Source: Desulfomonile tiedjei DSM 6799
GTDB lineage: Bacteria; Desulfobacterota; Desulfomonilia; Desulfomonilales; Desulfomonilaceae
Assembly (NCBI RefSeq): GCF_000266945.1
Contig: NC_018025.1
Coordinates: 1,860,001-1,924,000, forward strand
DNA length: 64,000 nucleotides
Direction of reading: 5' to 3'
Of the stretch, positions 33,733-42,273 are shown piece by piece (within the stretch, counting starts at the first letter, position 1; every line of letters begins with the position of its first letter). A program made the translations under genes and the position numbers. The notes under the pieces were generated by a model. The model worked only from the letters and a program-made list of their open reading frames with translations. It made no database searches and was not told where the DNA came from.

Positions 33733-34701
33733 TCAATGCTCGACAATGTCCCGAGCACGAGGAGAGGCGAACAGCCTACCAAGCTCGGACAAGGTTATGG
33801 ATTCGAGAGAATAGGTCTGATGCAGCCATGCAAAAAAACGGTCAAGCTTATCCAGGAAACGATCCACGTCTTCAGTGGTCCGGTGTTGGGGACATCCCCC
33901 GGGAATGAGTTCCGAAGAATGAAAGAACACTGTCAGGACTCGACCTCCTCGCATCTTATGGAGTCGCACCGCAAGCTTCAACCTGTTCAAGCCCGTCCAT
34001 AACGGCTGAGCCGGCAATGACAGCAGATTCGCTGCCATCCACGAGATACGGCGTTCTATCCGAGCGTTCGTCTTTATACTATCCAGGACAGAGCCAAGAG
34101 TACTTGTTACCGGCAAAATGGTCAAAGGTGCTTCCAGGATTTCGGAATTTCCCGGGCGACGAGGATCTGAAGGGTCGGGGAAATAGGGATCGATCGGAAC
34201 CGATAAATGATCCGGACCTCCATAATACCTTCGCATGGGAGCAATGCTGCTGTCCACAAGCATGCCTGCTTTTCGAAGGACGGAAAACATCTTCGGCCCG
34301 AGATTGAATCTGCCCATCCTGAAGGAGGTAGCAACAATTCCCATTTCCCGGATCGATTCCAAGAGCGTCTGCAGCTTTGCAGTCAAGAGATGCTCCGGCA
34401 TGAGTTCAGACGGAACAGGTTGCGGATATGGAAGCTCCTCAAAAGGTGGTGTATTCCAGTGATGCAGATGAGCGCCTATTTCACCGTGCCACGTGTCGCA
34501 CAGATTGACGAGGAGTCCTTGAAGGTTTTTGTTGCTTGCAACAGCATGGGTCACCAGGAGAGTAGGGTGGATGTTCCATCTTTGAAACACCCGGTTCAAA
34601 CAGGGAAGCGCCTGCACGTTCTCCACCGGGACGTCTCGTGCAGCATAGGAATTACTGAACAGCCCTTCTTCTTCAACGTCTATGGTGACAACGAGTTTCA
34701 T
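33733..34701 (-). CDS. Polysaccharide deacetylase-like protein
   Basis: This 322-residue protein has the NodB-homology plan. The metal and base Asp residues lie in VVTIDVEEEGLF (residues 3-14), and a likely metal pair of His residues in GEIGAHLHHWNTPPFEE (about 95-111). Later segments SFRMGRFNLGPKM and HSSELIPGGCPQHRTTEDVDRFLDKLDRF match the WalW-like or PuuE-like branch. It would remove N- or O-acetyl groups from surface glycans. It overlaps the SGNH gene upstream by 4 bases and is followed by the glycosyltransferase. Confidence 0.85.
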   Translation of the reverse strand: MKLVVTIDVEEEGLFSNSYAARDVPVENVQALPCLNRVFQRWNIHPTLLVTHAVASNKNLQGLLVNLCDTWHGEIGAHLHHWNTPPFEELPYPQPVPSELMPEHLLTAKLQTLLESIREMGIVATSFRMGRFNLGPKMFSVLRKAGMLVDSSIAPMRRYYGGPDHLSVPIDPYFPDPSDPRRPGNSEILEAPLTILPVTSTLGSVLDSIKTNARIERRISWMAANLLSLPAQPLWTGLNRLKLAVRLHKMRGGRVLTVFFHSSELIPGGCPQHRTTEDVDRFLDKLDRFFAWLHQTYSLESITLSELGRLFASPRARDIVEH

Positions 34702-35858
34702 CTGTCGGCAATGGAATCCGGAAGATCGAGCTGAAGCTTCTCTTTGAGGACCGTTGTCATGAAGTCTGCTACTGCAAGCCGGCCGTCATCGGTAAGGTGA
34801 ACGCCGTCAGGCTGATAGCAAGGAACCTGGCGATCGCACAGGATTCGTCTGAAATTAACAAAATACTCTTTGTTTGCGAGCCTCTCCGCAAGCTTGTTGT
34901 ATGGCAGCGTGAAATTGTTGCGCACAGTGGCCCATCGTTCATCGTCAAGGATGAGATTCTTCTCTCCAGCTTTTACGAATGGTGCAACAGTACAGTCCTC
35001 AACCCAGAGCGTAGGCTGCCAGAACAGGATGAACCGGGACCCGTACGCTGATGCGAGCTTATTTATATAGTCATACCGTTTTTCCACTGCATCCATCATA
35101 CTCGCGAATTCGGGTGAATCCACATTCACTGGCACAGCGACCTGCATAATCTTGTCGTAAAGCTCTTTGGTAAATGAAGCATATACCGCCGCATTCAACG
35201 GCTTGAGCAATCCGAACCAGCTCTGGTAGTAGCTCTCAATGAGCGCACGGACACGCCGGTAACCGTGATGTGCCTGCGGGTCTCTGTGTTCGAGAAAATA
35301 CTTCACATCATTGGCGCCGTCAAAAAAGATGATCACGTCCGGCGGTTCGAGGTTGATCAGCATCTTCTGCAGATACTTGGTCTCCAGCAGAGAGTTGAAC
35401 GAGTTCACACCACAGTTGTATACCGAGAAATGCAATCCGTTCCTGTTGGAATTGAGCAGCATTGAAACACAACTGGGAATGGTCCTGTCACTCAGAGGCG
35501 TGGCTCCTCTCATGGTGGAACCGCCGAAAGCCCAAACTCGACGATTCTTCTCCGGATCTTCGGACATCGAATTGTACGCTGTAGGGCGAAGACCGTGAGG
35601 CTGCAAGAATAGAGTATAAGCATCGTACACAGCTCTGCTGCCCTCTCTCGCATGGCCGTACAGAATGTAGTTGCTTCCGACAATGGCAAGAAAACTGAGA
35701 ACCTCCAAGGCTACTACAGAGATCAGAAGCCATTTAAGAACCCGGAACAACCCTCGAAATACTCTCTTCAAACTTCTACCTCTAGAAACGCTCAAAACAT
35801 TCATAATACCATGAATATGGGATGCAGTGCGAGAAAACTGTTGTCGGCCTGTATCCAT
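34698..35858 (-). CDS. SGNH hydrolase-type acyltransferase/esterase
   Basis: This protein of up to 386 residues has an N-terminal membrane anchor (LISVVALEVLSFLAIVGSNYILY), then SGNH blocks. Ser is in WAFGGSTMRG, Gly in VYNCGVNSFNSL, Asn in FFDGANDVKYF, and the Asp/His pair in CYQPDGVHLTDDGR near the C-terminus. All four blocks are present, so it is likely active in O-acylation or de-acylation of polysaccharide. A start at 35807 (MNVLSVSRGRS) is also possible. It resembles the edge gene at 1-1112 in layout and leads the polysaccharide operon. Confidence 0.88.
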   Translation of the reverse strand: MDTGRQQFSRTASHIHGIMNVLSVSRGRSLKRVFRGLFRVLKWLLISVVALEVLSFLAIVGSNYILYGHAREGSRAVYDAYTLFLQPHGLRPTAYNSMSEDPEKNRRVWAFGGSTMRGATPLSDRTIPSCVSMLLNSNRNGLHFSVYNCGVNSFNSLLETKYLQKMLINLEPPDVIIFFDGANDVKYFLEHRDPQAHHGYRRVRALIESYYQSWFGLLKPLNAAVYASFTKELYDKIMQVAVPVNVDSPEFASMMDAVEKRYDYINKLASAYGSRFILFWQPTLWVEDCTVAPFVKAGEKNLILDDERWATVRNNFTLPYNKLAERLANKEYFVNFRRILCDRQVPCYQPDGVHLTDDGRLAVADFMTTVLKEKLQLDLPDSIADR

Positions 35859-35904
35859 CGGGTTATTCGACTAAGAAATCGTGTGCCCTATGGGGGTTAT
35901 AGTC

Positions 35905-36079
35905 AGTGCCAAAAATTCTGTCGTTTATCCCTCGTGTGAATTACAGGATATTGGTAGGGACCGGCGTTCCTGCCGGTCCATTCTATCGATATCATTGATC
36001 ATATTTAAGATGTGCCGACACGAGGCACGGCACCTACCAATCTTCCTAATCTTCAATCGGTCCCTAATTTTGGCAACTG
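35905..36079. repeat. Palindromic repeat family C, intact copy (C2)
   Basis: It has the same orientation as C1 at 32337 and is identical over more than 60 bases at the left end, with scattered changes further right. C1 and C2 are direct repeats that flank the 3.3-kb polysaccharide module. Confidence 0.8.
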
Positions 36080-36254
36080 ATATGATATGGCTCATGACAT
36101 GCACTGGCCGTGAAGGTTACGTAGGGTGCCGGTGAGCACAGCAAACCGCATCAATCGAGTCAACGACCGGTTTCCAAAAACTAATTAGTTCAGATTACAG
36201 ATCCTGTAAACGTGATGTATGTAAATTGATAGATGAGAATTAATTGAAAATTAA

Positions 36255-36284
36255 TTGACTTTATTAAATAAAATTGGATATAAT
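36255..36284 (+). promoter_or_regulatory. Sigma-70 promoter for the small secreted protein gene
   Basis: TTGACT (36255-36260), an 18-base AT-rich spacer and a perfect TATAAT (36279-36284). The start site would be about 28 bases before the ATG at 36319. Confidence 0.7.
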
Positions 36285-36318
36285 TCAGAAAAATTTCCAA
36301 CTGCGGAAAGAGACTGCC

Positions 36319-36585
36319 ATGAAAAAATCGGTAATCCTTCTCGTGATTTTGATTCTCGCCACTGCTTCGACGGCTTTGTGTGAACCTCTGAACCCGTATC
36401 TGCCAATGAACGCGGTTGCTGCGGAGCCTATGGACCCTTATAATCTCAATGAAATTCCCATGTGTTCGGAAAAACTCTACTTGCCGTGCCCTTCACCTAT
36501 ACCGTTTTCCGCACAATTTCCCGATATTCCTCCTTTACAGGTGGCTTTCCGGGGTGTTTTCGGCTGCCCGGTACCGGTGCCCTAG
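36319..36585 (+). CDS. Small secreted proline-rich protein
   Basis: This 88-residue protein begins at ATG 36319, with GCGGAAAGAG upstream. It has a clear signal peptide (MKKSVILLVILILATASTA, cleavage likely after TALC or just before EPLNP). The mature part is Pro-rich (NPYLPMN, MDPYNLNE, CPSPIPF, FPDIPPL) with three Cys. It is flanked by a strong promoter and a strong terminator, so it is a single-gene unit. I do not recognise a family. Confidence 0.65.
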   Translation: MKKSVILLVILILATASTALCEPLNPYLPMNAVAAEPMDPYNLNEIPMCSEKLYLPCPSPIPFSAQFPDIPPLQVAFRGVFGCPVPVP

Positions 36586-36608
36586 TTTCGATCGATCTGT
36601 ACCATCCG

Positions 36609-36633
36609 AGCCGGTGCTCATGACCGGCTTTTC
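36609..36633 (+). terminator. Intrinsic terminator of the small secreted gene
   Basis: AGCCGGT (36609-36615) and ACCGGCT (36623-36629) pair around a 7-base loop and run into TTTTCT, 24 bases past the stop codon. Confidence 0.7.
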
Positions 36634-36670
36634 TCGCGTCCGGCAATGCGTTTCGTCAAGCAAGCGGGCT

Positions 36671-36699
36671 TTGACACTTACAGGCCCAAATGTTACAGT
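36671..36699 (+). promoter_or_regulatory. Sigma-70 promoter for the HdrD-like gene
   Basis: TTGACA (36671-36676), a 17-base spacer and TACAGT (36694-36699), about 130 bases before the ATG at 36830. Confidence 0.6.
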
Positions 36700-36829
36700 G
36701 AGGGACGTTTATCCTATTCTGCAGGCAAGAAAGTAATTGGGGCGAATTTTGTACAAGTGATCTCCAGAAGGTTACTCTCTTGAAAGCGGAACGGTATTCC
36801 TTTATCAAGGTTTTCTCAGGGGAAACAGT

Positions 36830-38059
36830 ATGACTACGTGTGAAGAACAAATAGCCTGCGGTGATTCCGCACAGTCGTCGACTCAAGACAGCGCGAACAT
36901 TCAATCCTGTTTAACCTGTGGCGAATGCGTTTCACGATGCTTTCTTACGGACGGCTACCCCGACATGAACCCCAGAAAGCTGGTTCGCAAGGTTGTGACG
37001 GGTAAAGTCGAAGAAATGGCAGACTCGGAATTCATCTGGGCGTGCACCATGTGCGGAAGGTGTACAACCGATTGCCGCGAAAACCTGGACATGGAAGAGA
37101 TAGTCGGCCAGCTTCGATATAACGCGCTTACCCGCGGCAAAGCTCCGGCTCGACTGCTCGAAGGAATTGAAAAAGCCCTGGAATTCGGCAACAACACCGG
37201 CGTGGATGCAGAAGAATTCGTTGAAATGGCTGAGTGGATGGCCGAAGAAATGGCTGACGAAATGGAAGACGTGGAAGAAGGCGAAATTGAAGTGCCTTTT
37301 GACGTTGAAGGCGCAGAGATGCTCTATGTCCCGAATCCTCGCGAGTACACGTCCAACCCGGCTCAATTCCAAACGTACTTGAAATTCTTTAGATTCACGA
37401 ACACGAACTGGACGCTTTCGTCCCGGGTCTTCGATATAACCAACTGGGGCTACTATGTGGGAGATCGAAAGTTTGCCACGCAGCTCGTCCGCAATCTGGT
37501 GGAAGAAGCTGAGCGACTCAAAGTAAAGACACTGTTGTCCACAGAATGCGGTCACGGATTCAAGATTCTTCGCAAAGATGCAGAGAGCTGGTTGGGCAGA
37601 AAACCTGAAATCGAGGTAATTTCTATTGTCGAACTTGCCCACCGCTATTTGAAAGAGGGAAGGCTGCCTGTAAAAGCCGGCTCTGTCCGGGAAACCGTCA
37701 CGTATCACGACCCGTGCAACGTAGGCCGAAAGCTCGGTATTTATGAAGAGCCTAGAGAGTTGATTGCCTCGGTGGCCGATAATTTCGTAGAAGTCTGGCC
37801 CAACAGGAAGTATTCGATTTGCTGCGGCGGTGGCGGGAGTGTTAAACAGAACCCCCAGATGGGAACCAAAAGACTCGAGCACGCCCAGATGAAACGCGAT
37901 CAGATACTCAAGACGGGCGCAGACGTTGTGGTTACCAGTTGTCAAAGTTGTCTCAGCCAGCTCGGTGACCTGCAGGAACGGTACGAAATGCCGGTCAAGG
38001 TCAAGTCCCTGATCGAATTCCTTGTCGAAGCCATAGAGAACGGTGCAGATGACGATTAA
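36830..38059 (+). CDS. HdrD/GlpC-like Fe-S oxidoreductase
   Basis: This 409-residue protein has two N-terminal [4Fe-4S] motifs (Cys27/30/33/37 and Cys72/75/78/82). A strongly acidic linker follows at about 135-165 (EEMADEMEDVEEGE), then a CCG-type domain in the C-terminal half. The second CCG unit is intact (ICCGGGGSV near 331 and TSCQSCLSQL near 369). The first is reduced to TECGHGF. Members transfer electrons between Fe-S carriers and disulfide or quinone partners. No HdrA/B/C gene is adjacent, so the partner is unknown. AGGGGA precedes the ATG. Confidence 0.88.
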   Translation: MTTCEEQIACGDSAQSSTQDSANIQSCLTCGECVSRCFLTDGYPDMNPRKLVRKVVTGKVEEMADSEFIWACTMCGRCTTDCRENLDMEEIVGQLRYNALTRGKAPARLLEGIEKALEFGNNTGVDAEEFVEMAEWMAEEMADEMEDVEEGEIEVPFDVEGAEMLYVPNPREYTSNPAQFQTYLKFFRFTNTNWTLSSRVFDITNWGYYVGDRKFATQLVRNLVEEAERLKVKTLLSTECGHGFKILRKDAESWLGRKPEIEVISIVELAHRYLKEGRLPVKAGSVRETVTYHDPCNVGRKLGIYEEPRELIASVADNFVEVWPNRKYSICCGGGGSVKQNPQMGTKRLEHAQMKRDQILKTGADVVVTSCQSCLSQLGDLQERYEMPVKVKSLIEFLVEAIENGADDD

Positions 38060-38228
38060 CAATAAGCTTTGACTGGTAGAAACTGCTTTTCCAAGGATTG
38101 TTCGCTGCTTTCAATTCTCTGACCGCGGTTTGTGCTGCATTGTGGAGCGGAAGCCATCCCGTTCCTTTTGGTTGCATCACGGATTAATTTCAATAATACA
38201 TCAGTAATGGAGTGCTTTTCTGAAGGCC

Positions 38229-39101
38229 ATGTCAACGCCTGTGAACGTCAAAAAGACTTTCAGGGAAAAAGGGCTCACGCCAAAGAAATGGATGGGCCAG
38301 AATCTCCTCGTGGACAAGCTCTACCTGTCGAAGATCGTTCAGGCTGCACGAGTCAATCCAGGTGAATCGATTGTTGAAATAGGAGCAGGACTGGGAGTAT
38401 TGACCGAAGCGCTCCTTGCCCGCGGAGCAAAGGTGTGGGCTCTGGAAGTGGATTCCGGTTTCTATAAAGTGCTCCAGGAGAAATTTGAAGGTAATCCGGA
38501 TGTGGAACTCATCCATGCGGATGCGCTCAAATACGATTTTAGATCTCTGGCCCAGAGAATCGGGGTGCTCAGAGTAGTGGCGAACCTTCCGTATAATATT
38601 TCGAGTCGACTCCTCTTTCGATTTCACGAGCACAGAAACCTCTTTGCTTCCCTTCACATTCTCCTGCAAAAGGAAGTTGCGGAACGGCTCGTATCCGACC
38701 CTGGAACCAAGGATTACGGCGTTCTGACGGTGCTCCTCGGGACAAGCGCCAGCATCGAGATACTCTTCGATATTCCCGGCAAAGCATTCTACCCGGCTCC
38801 GGATGTAGTTTCATCCTTTGTCAAAGTGGAATTTCCCGAGCATGCCCCCGTGCCGGTTCGGGACCCGCAGCTTTTGAACATCCTGACAAAGGCCTCCTTT
38901 ACCGGACGGCGCAAGACATTGAGGAACACGTTACGGAATCCGGCTCTTTTCGGGATCTCCATGGACGAAGTGGTCGATGCTGCAAGTGATGCTGCGATAG
39001 ACCTGAACCGGAGAGGAGAAACCTTGTCTCCAGCCGAATTCGGCCGTTTCGCGGATGCTCTCGTCAAAAGGCGAGAAAGCAGGACAGCCAGTGAAAAATA
39101 A
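38229..39101 (+). CDS. rsmA: 16S rRNA dimethyladenosine transferase
   Basis: This 290-residue protein dimethylates two adjacent adenosines near the 3' end of 16S rRNA. It starts MSTPVNVKKTFREKGLTPKK with the GQNLLVD motif. The S-adenosylmethionine motif EIGAGLGVLTEAL lies near 55-67, and the NLPYNISSRLL catalytic motif near 120-130. The C-terminal helical domain has FTGRRKTLRNTL. Length is normal. It lies 170 bases after the HdrD-like gene on the same strand. Confidence 0.96.
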   Translation: MSTPVNVKKTFREKGLTPKKWMGQNLLVDKLYLSKIVQAARVNPGESIVEIGAGLGVLTEALLARGAKVWALEVDSGFYKVLQEKFEGNPDVELIHADALKYDFRSLAQRIGVLRVVANLPYNISSRLLFRFHEHRNLFASLHILLQKEVAERLVSDPGTKDYGVLTVLLGTSASIEILFDIPGKAFYPAPDVVSSFVKVEFPEHAPVPVRDPQLLNILTKASFTGRRKTLRNTLRNPALFGISMDEVVDAASDAAIDLNRRGETLSPAEFGRFADALVKRRESRTASEK

Positions 39102-39275
39102 GGGACATTGCTCTGACGAATTTTCTCAATTCCTTCGGGATGTTAAACCACCAGCGACAAATTGACTTCCATGTTTGCTGCAGTTAAACTGTACATGTAA
39201 TTGACAATTTTGACCGCTAAAGGACAATTTTGAAGAGAAACCGGTTGGAAAACAATTTTCGAGAGGAGAAGTCTT

Positions 39276-39527
39276 ATGAACACGATCCAGCCAGGTGATC
39301 AGGTAGTCAGCATGGGGCCGGACAGGGAATCAATCGAAGTACATACGGTGGTCAGTGTTCTGCCCGGTGGATTGCAGGTTGATGGTACTTCCGGCAAAAT
39401 CTCTAAGACGGAATTGAGGGCCTACAAAGAGAGCATTGTGAATCAGATACGAGAAAAAGAGAGCGAACTCAAATCGATCAAACAGGATATCAGATCTCTC
39501 TATGAATCACTCGGCCGCGTAGAATAA
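39276..39527 (+). CDS. Small protein with KOW-like start and coiled coil
   Basis: This 83-residue protein has a short beta-rich first half (GDQVVSMGPDRESIEVHTVVSV) and a charged helical second half (ESIVNQIREKESELKSIKQDIRSLYESL) with heptad spacing. GAGGAGAAG precedes the ATG. Upstream are two copies of GACAATTTTGA about 20 bases apart (near 39202 and 39223), of unknown role. I do not recognise a family. Confidence 0.6.
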   Translation: MNTIQPGDQVVSMGPDRESIEVHTVVSVLPGGLQVDGTSGKISKTELRAYKESIVNQIREKESELKSIKQDIRSLYESLGRVE

Positions 39528-39579
39528 ATGATCCAGGGCGGGCAGTATTCCGGTTCATGAGGGGAACCTGTATGAAAGT

Positions 39580-40344
39580 TCACTTATCTTTCTTTTCGAG
39601 ATCGGGAAATGCCTCTTTTTGCCTTGTTTCCCAATCATCAGGTGCGTACAAGATGGCATAATTGGAAACTCCCAGAGGAGATCTCCAATATTCGATGAAT
39701 GCTCGCACCTCTTCTTTCGGCTCGATGACTCCGAAATGGCTTTCGAGAAGAACATCGGCCTGCAAGCGCAAGAGCCTTGTCAATGAATTCACGTACTGCT
39801 CTTCATTGGAGAGTAACTCCGAATGGAGCGGACCGTGGATATCCTGCCCGAAAAGAATAAGCTGACCGTCAATTTCAGTCGTATACGCAACCGAACCCGG
39901 AGAGTGACCGGGGCAATGAATCGCCGTCACTGTACCGTTGCCGATGGAAAGGGTTGATTCTTGATCCTGCAATCTGATGTCAACGGTAAGTGGTTCCAGG
40001 CAGGCTCCATACCAGGCAGCGCCGGTCACATGGTTATCTCCTGTTTGCAGATATATCGCATCCAATTCATGAGCTACGATTTTGCAGCCATATTCGTCTC
40101 TTATGGCCTTAGCTCCGCCGGCATGATCGAAGTGGCAATGAGTCAGGAGAAGGTATTCTATTTGAGCATTCGATTCGAGGCATTCCGCAATGTTCTTTCG
40201 TAATTTCGAGTGACCTCGACCGCTTCCGGCATCAATGAGGGCTGCTTTATCGCCGAAGCGCACGAGGAAGATGCCCGCATCCGATGGATCGGTCAACTCC
40301 ATTCCGCCCACTTGCCAGAGATTATTCCTGACTTTTATGCTCAA
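39580..40344 (-). CDS. MBL-fold hydrolase, paralogue 1
   Basis: This protein of about 254 residues has the zinc motif HCHFDHAGG (near 62-70) followed by HCPGHSPGSVAY and FGQDIHGPLH. The start is TTG at 40344, with GGAG 5 bases upstream. It lines up with the GTG start of the paralogue at 41507 (SIKVRNNLWQVGG against PIKIKDNLWQVGG). The longer frame to 40398 would run into a mobile element. It has a 24-residue C-terminal extension relative to the paralogue. The substrate is unknown; a thioester- or lactone-hydrolase type is possible. Confidence 0.85.
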   Translation of the reverse strand: MSIKVRNNLWQVGGMELTDPSDAGIFLVRFGDKAALIDAGSGRGHSKLRKNIAECLESNAQIEYLLLTHCHFDHAGGAKAIRDEYGCKIVAHELDAIYLQTGDNHVTGAAWYGACLEPLTVDIRLQDQESTLSIGNGTVTAIHCPGHSPGSVAYTTEIDGQLILFGQDIHGPLHSELLSNEEQYVNSLTRLLRLQADVLLESHFGVIEPKEEVRAFIEYWRSPLGVSNYAILYAPDDWETRQKEAFPDLEKKDK

Positions 40345-40385
40345 CCTGACTCCTATAGAATTTGGGCACATGCTTAGACGCTTAG

Positions 40386-40598
40386 GAGGCTGTCTCAAAA
40401 GTCGAAACTTATCCCAGATCGTGGCACGAAGTTTTCATCATCTTTCCGGCCTGATTGTAGGGGCGCCTCTCGTGGGTGCCCGGTAGTGACCGGCCTCCGT
40501 GCCGGTCATTGCAGGAGGGTAGGCACGAGACCTGCCCCTACAGGGACGGATGAATCGTGGCACGATTTGTGTGCATTCGAGAATTCTGAGACAGTCTC
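40386..40598. mobile_element. MITE family A, copy 3, with CTTAG target duplication
   Basis: The ends GAGGCTGTCTCAAAA and TTCTGAGACAGTCTC are flanked by CTTAG at 40381-40385 and 40599-40603. Removing the element gives GCTTAGACG-CTTAG-GTCTTAGGTG, an imperfect hairpin with the duplicated bases in its loop. It lies between the two MBL paralogues. Confidence 0.8.
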
Positions 40599-40660
40599 CT
40601 TAGGTCTTAGGTGCGCCTGCCTAGCATCGGAACCGCCCATTCAGCAATTCCATTAAATGC

Positions 40661-40765
40661 TGTCATTGCGAGCGAAGCGAAGCAATCGCCTGAAATTAGC
40701 CGGTTGAGTCAGGAGATCGTCTCGCAAAACGCGGGATGGTGCACTCCTCGCAACGTCAGGTTTTA
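40661..40765. repeat. Short dispersed repeat with TGTCATTGCGAGCGAAG motif
   Basis: TGTCATTGCGAGCGAAGCGA followed by AGCAATCG and a CTCCTCGCAA-type right arm. This kind of repeat is common in many bacterial genomes. A second copy is at 56211-56265. Confidence 0.55.
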
Positions 40766-40814
40766 AGGGCCTCTCTGGCGCCCGAGGACCCGAAGATTCT
40801 CCATGTCGTTGTCA

Positions 40815-41507
40815 TCAACAGCGACATGGTTGCGGAGCCGGGGTAATACAATTCTGAATGAATTCGTCAACCTCTCGCCTTGGCTCGATAATACCGAAAT
40901 GGCCCTCGAGAAGAAGATCGGCATTCAAGTTTGCCACTCTTTCCAGTGAAGCCAGGTACTTTTCTTCATCGGACAGCAGTTCCGAATGGAGCGGACCGGC
41001 GAGGTCTTGCCCGAAAAGAATGAGCTGACCGTCAAGGTACGTTGTGTACACGACCGAACCCGGAGAGTGACCCGGGCAATGGATGGCTGTAACAGTACCA
41101 TTACCGATAGACAGAGTCGATTCTTCTCCCTGCAATTTGATGTCGATGGAGAACGGTTTGAAGTGCGCCTTGTGCCGAGCTGCTCCGGTTACACGGTTAT
41201 CGCCGGATTCCATATAAACCGCATCCAACTCATGAGCCACGATTTTGCAACCATATTCATCTCTTACGGCTTCAGCCCCACCAGTATGATCGAAATGGCA
41301 ATGCGTCAGCAGGAGGTATTCGAGTTGCCCATTCGATCCCAAGCATCCAGCGATGTTTTTAGTGAGCTGCGAATGATCTCGTCCGCTTCCGGCATCGATA
41401 AGGGCTGCTTTGTCGTCAAAGAGCACGAGGTAGACCGCGGCGTCGGAGGGATCGGTCAGCCCTCGTCCGCCCACTTGCCACAGATTATCCTTGATTTTTA
41501 TGGGCAC
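40815..41507 (-). CDS. MBL-fold hydrolase, paralogue 2
   Basis: This 230-residue protein is closely similar to the 39580 gene over its full length (DNLWQVGGRGLTDPSDAAVYLV, THCHFDHTGGAEAVRDEYG, HCPGHSPGSVVYTT). The start codon is GTG at 41507 with AGGAGGT upstream. Both genes run on the minus strand, separated by a MITE and a short repeat. The tandem pair looks like a local duplication, with the left copy extended at its C-terminus. The function is not known beyond the MBL fold. Confidence 0.85.
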   Translation of the reverse strand: MPIKIKDNLWQVGGRGLTDPSDAAVYLVLFDDKAALIDAGSGRDHSQLTKNIAGCLGSNGQLEYLLLTHCHFDHTGGAEAVRDEYGCKIVAHELDAVYMESGDNRVTGAARHKAHFKPFSIDIKLQGEESTLSIGNGTVTAIHCPGHSPGSVVYTTYLDGQLILFGQDLAGPLHSELLSDEEKYLASLERVANLNADLLLEGHFGIIEPRREVDEFIQNCITPAPQPCRC

Positions 41508-41558
41508 TCCGACCTCCTGTGTGTCGCATGAAGAGTTTCCTTCGGTTTGTGCCGATTT

Positions 41559-41650
41559 ATACCGATTTGCTTTCAGAGTTAGACGAAAATCCCTTCTAAC
41601 CCCCCTTTATTAAAGGGGGGAATGGGGGGATTTTAAACGCAAATTCGTAT
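41559..41650. repeat. Repeat family G, copy 1
   Basis: 92 bases from ATACCGATTTGC to GCAAATTCGTAT, with an inner CCCCCCTTTA/TAAAGGGGGG stem. It lies about 75 bases past the bamC-like stop. An inverted near-identical copy is at 44303. Confidence 0.75.
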
Positions 41651-41727
41651 TGCATCAGACGGCATAGGATTTCTTGGCCTCATGAATGACTTCTTCACTG
41701 CAATATTGCACTTTTTCGGTCGCCTGT

Positions 41728-42273
41728 TCAGTCTTTCTTTGAGAGAGAAATCCGGGAAACAGTATCCATGACCTTGTCCAATCCGTATTTGTTGATCATG
41801 GCCTCAATTCCTATCTCTACGTCCTCCAGCTTCACTTCTTCTTCCACTTCCTCTTCTCTCTCTTCGTAGATCAGGACATTATTGAGGCACTTCTCAACAC
41901 ACTTCGGTTTTTCCAGAGCGGGATCGCTTTCACACATGTCGCATTTCAGAGGGAGACCTGAATCGGGTTCCTTGAAAAAATCCCTGGAAGGACAGGAAGC
42001 CCTGCAAAAGGAACACTCATCGTATTCTTTTCCGTCAATCAGGTATTTGTCTCTGCCCATGCATTCGGCCGGAGCATACTCACCTGCGAATACCGGAAGC
42101 CAGATATTTTTTAGTCGATGACTGATCACCTGAATACGAGCCCTTGCCGGATTAATGCTGCTGTATTTCGGTGTGGCGTGATACGCGGAGCAAATGATCT
42201 CACATGCACGGCAGCCGTTGCATTTATCAGCATCAATCTTGATGGTCTTAATTTTCTTCGTTATTTTCGCCAT
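41728..42273 (-). CDS. bamC: BamC-like Fe-S electron-transfer subunit
   Basis: This 181-residue protein has several [4Fe-4S] motifs: CNGCRACEIICS (residues 17-28), CSFCRASCPS, CDMCESD and CVEKCLNN. The layout matches ferredoxin-like subunits of the AOR family, and in particular BamC of class II benzoyl-CoA reductase. A Glu-rich segment (YEEREEEVEEEVKLEDVE) follows. The start lies inside the bamB-like gene (26-base overlap), so translation is coupled. It would feed electrons to the BamB-like active-site subunit. Confidence 0.85.
   Translation of the reverse strand: MAKITKKIKTIKIDADKCNGCRACEIICSAYHATPKYSSINPARARIQVISHRLKNIWLPVFAGEYAPAECMGRDKYLIDGKEYDECSFCRASCPSRDFFKEPDSGLPLKCDMCESDPALEKPKCVEKCLNNVLIYEEREEEVEEEVKLEDVEIGIEAMINKYGLDKVMDTVSRISLSKKD

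Noticed and set aside
36932-38062. 376-codon minus-strand frame opposite the HdrD-like gene
   Set aside because: It is fully antisense to a gene with clear Fe-S motifs and has no recognisable domain of its own.
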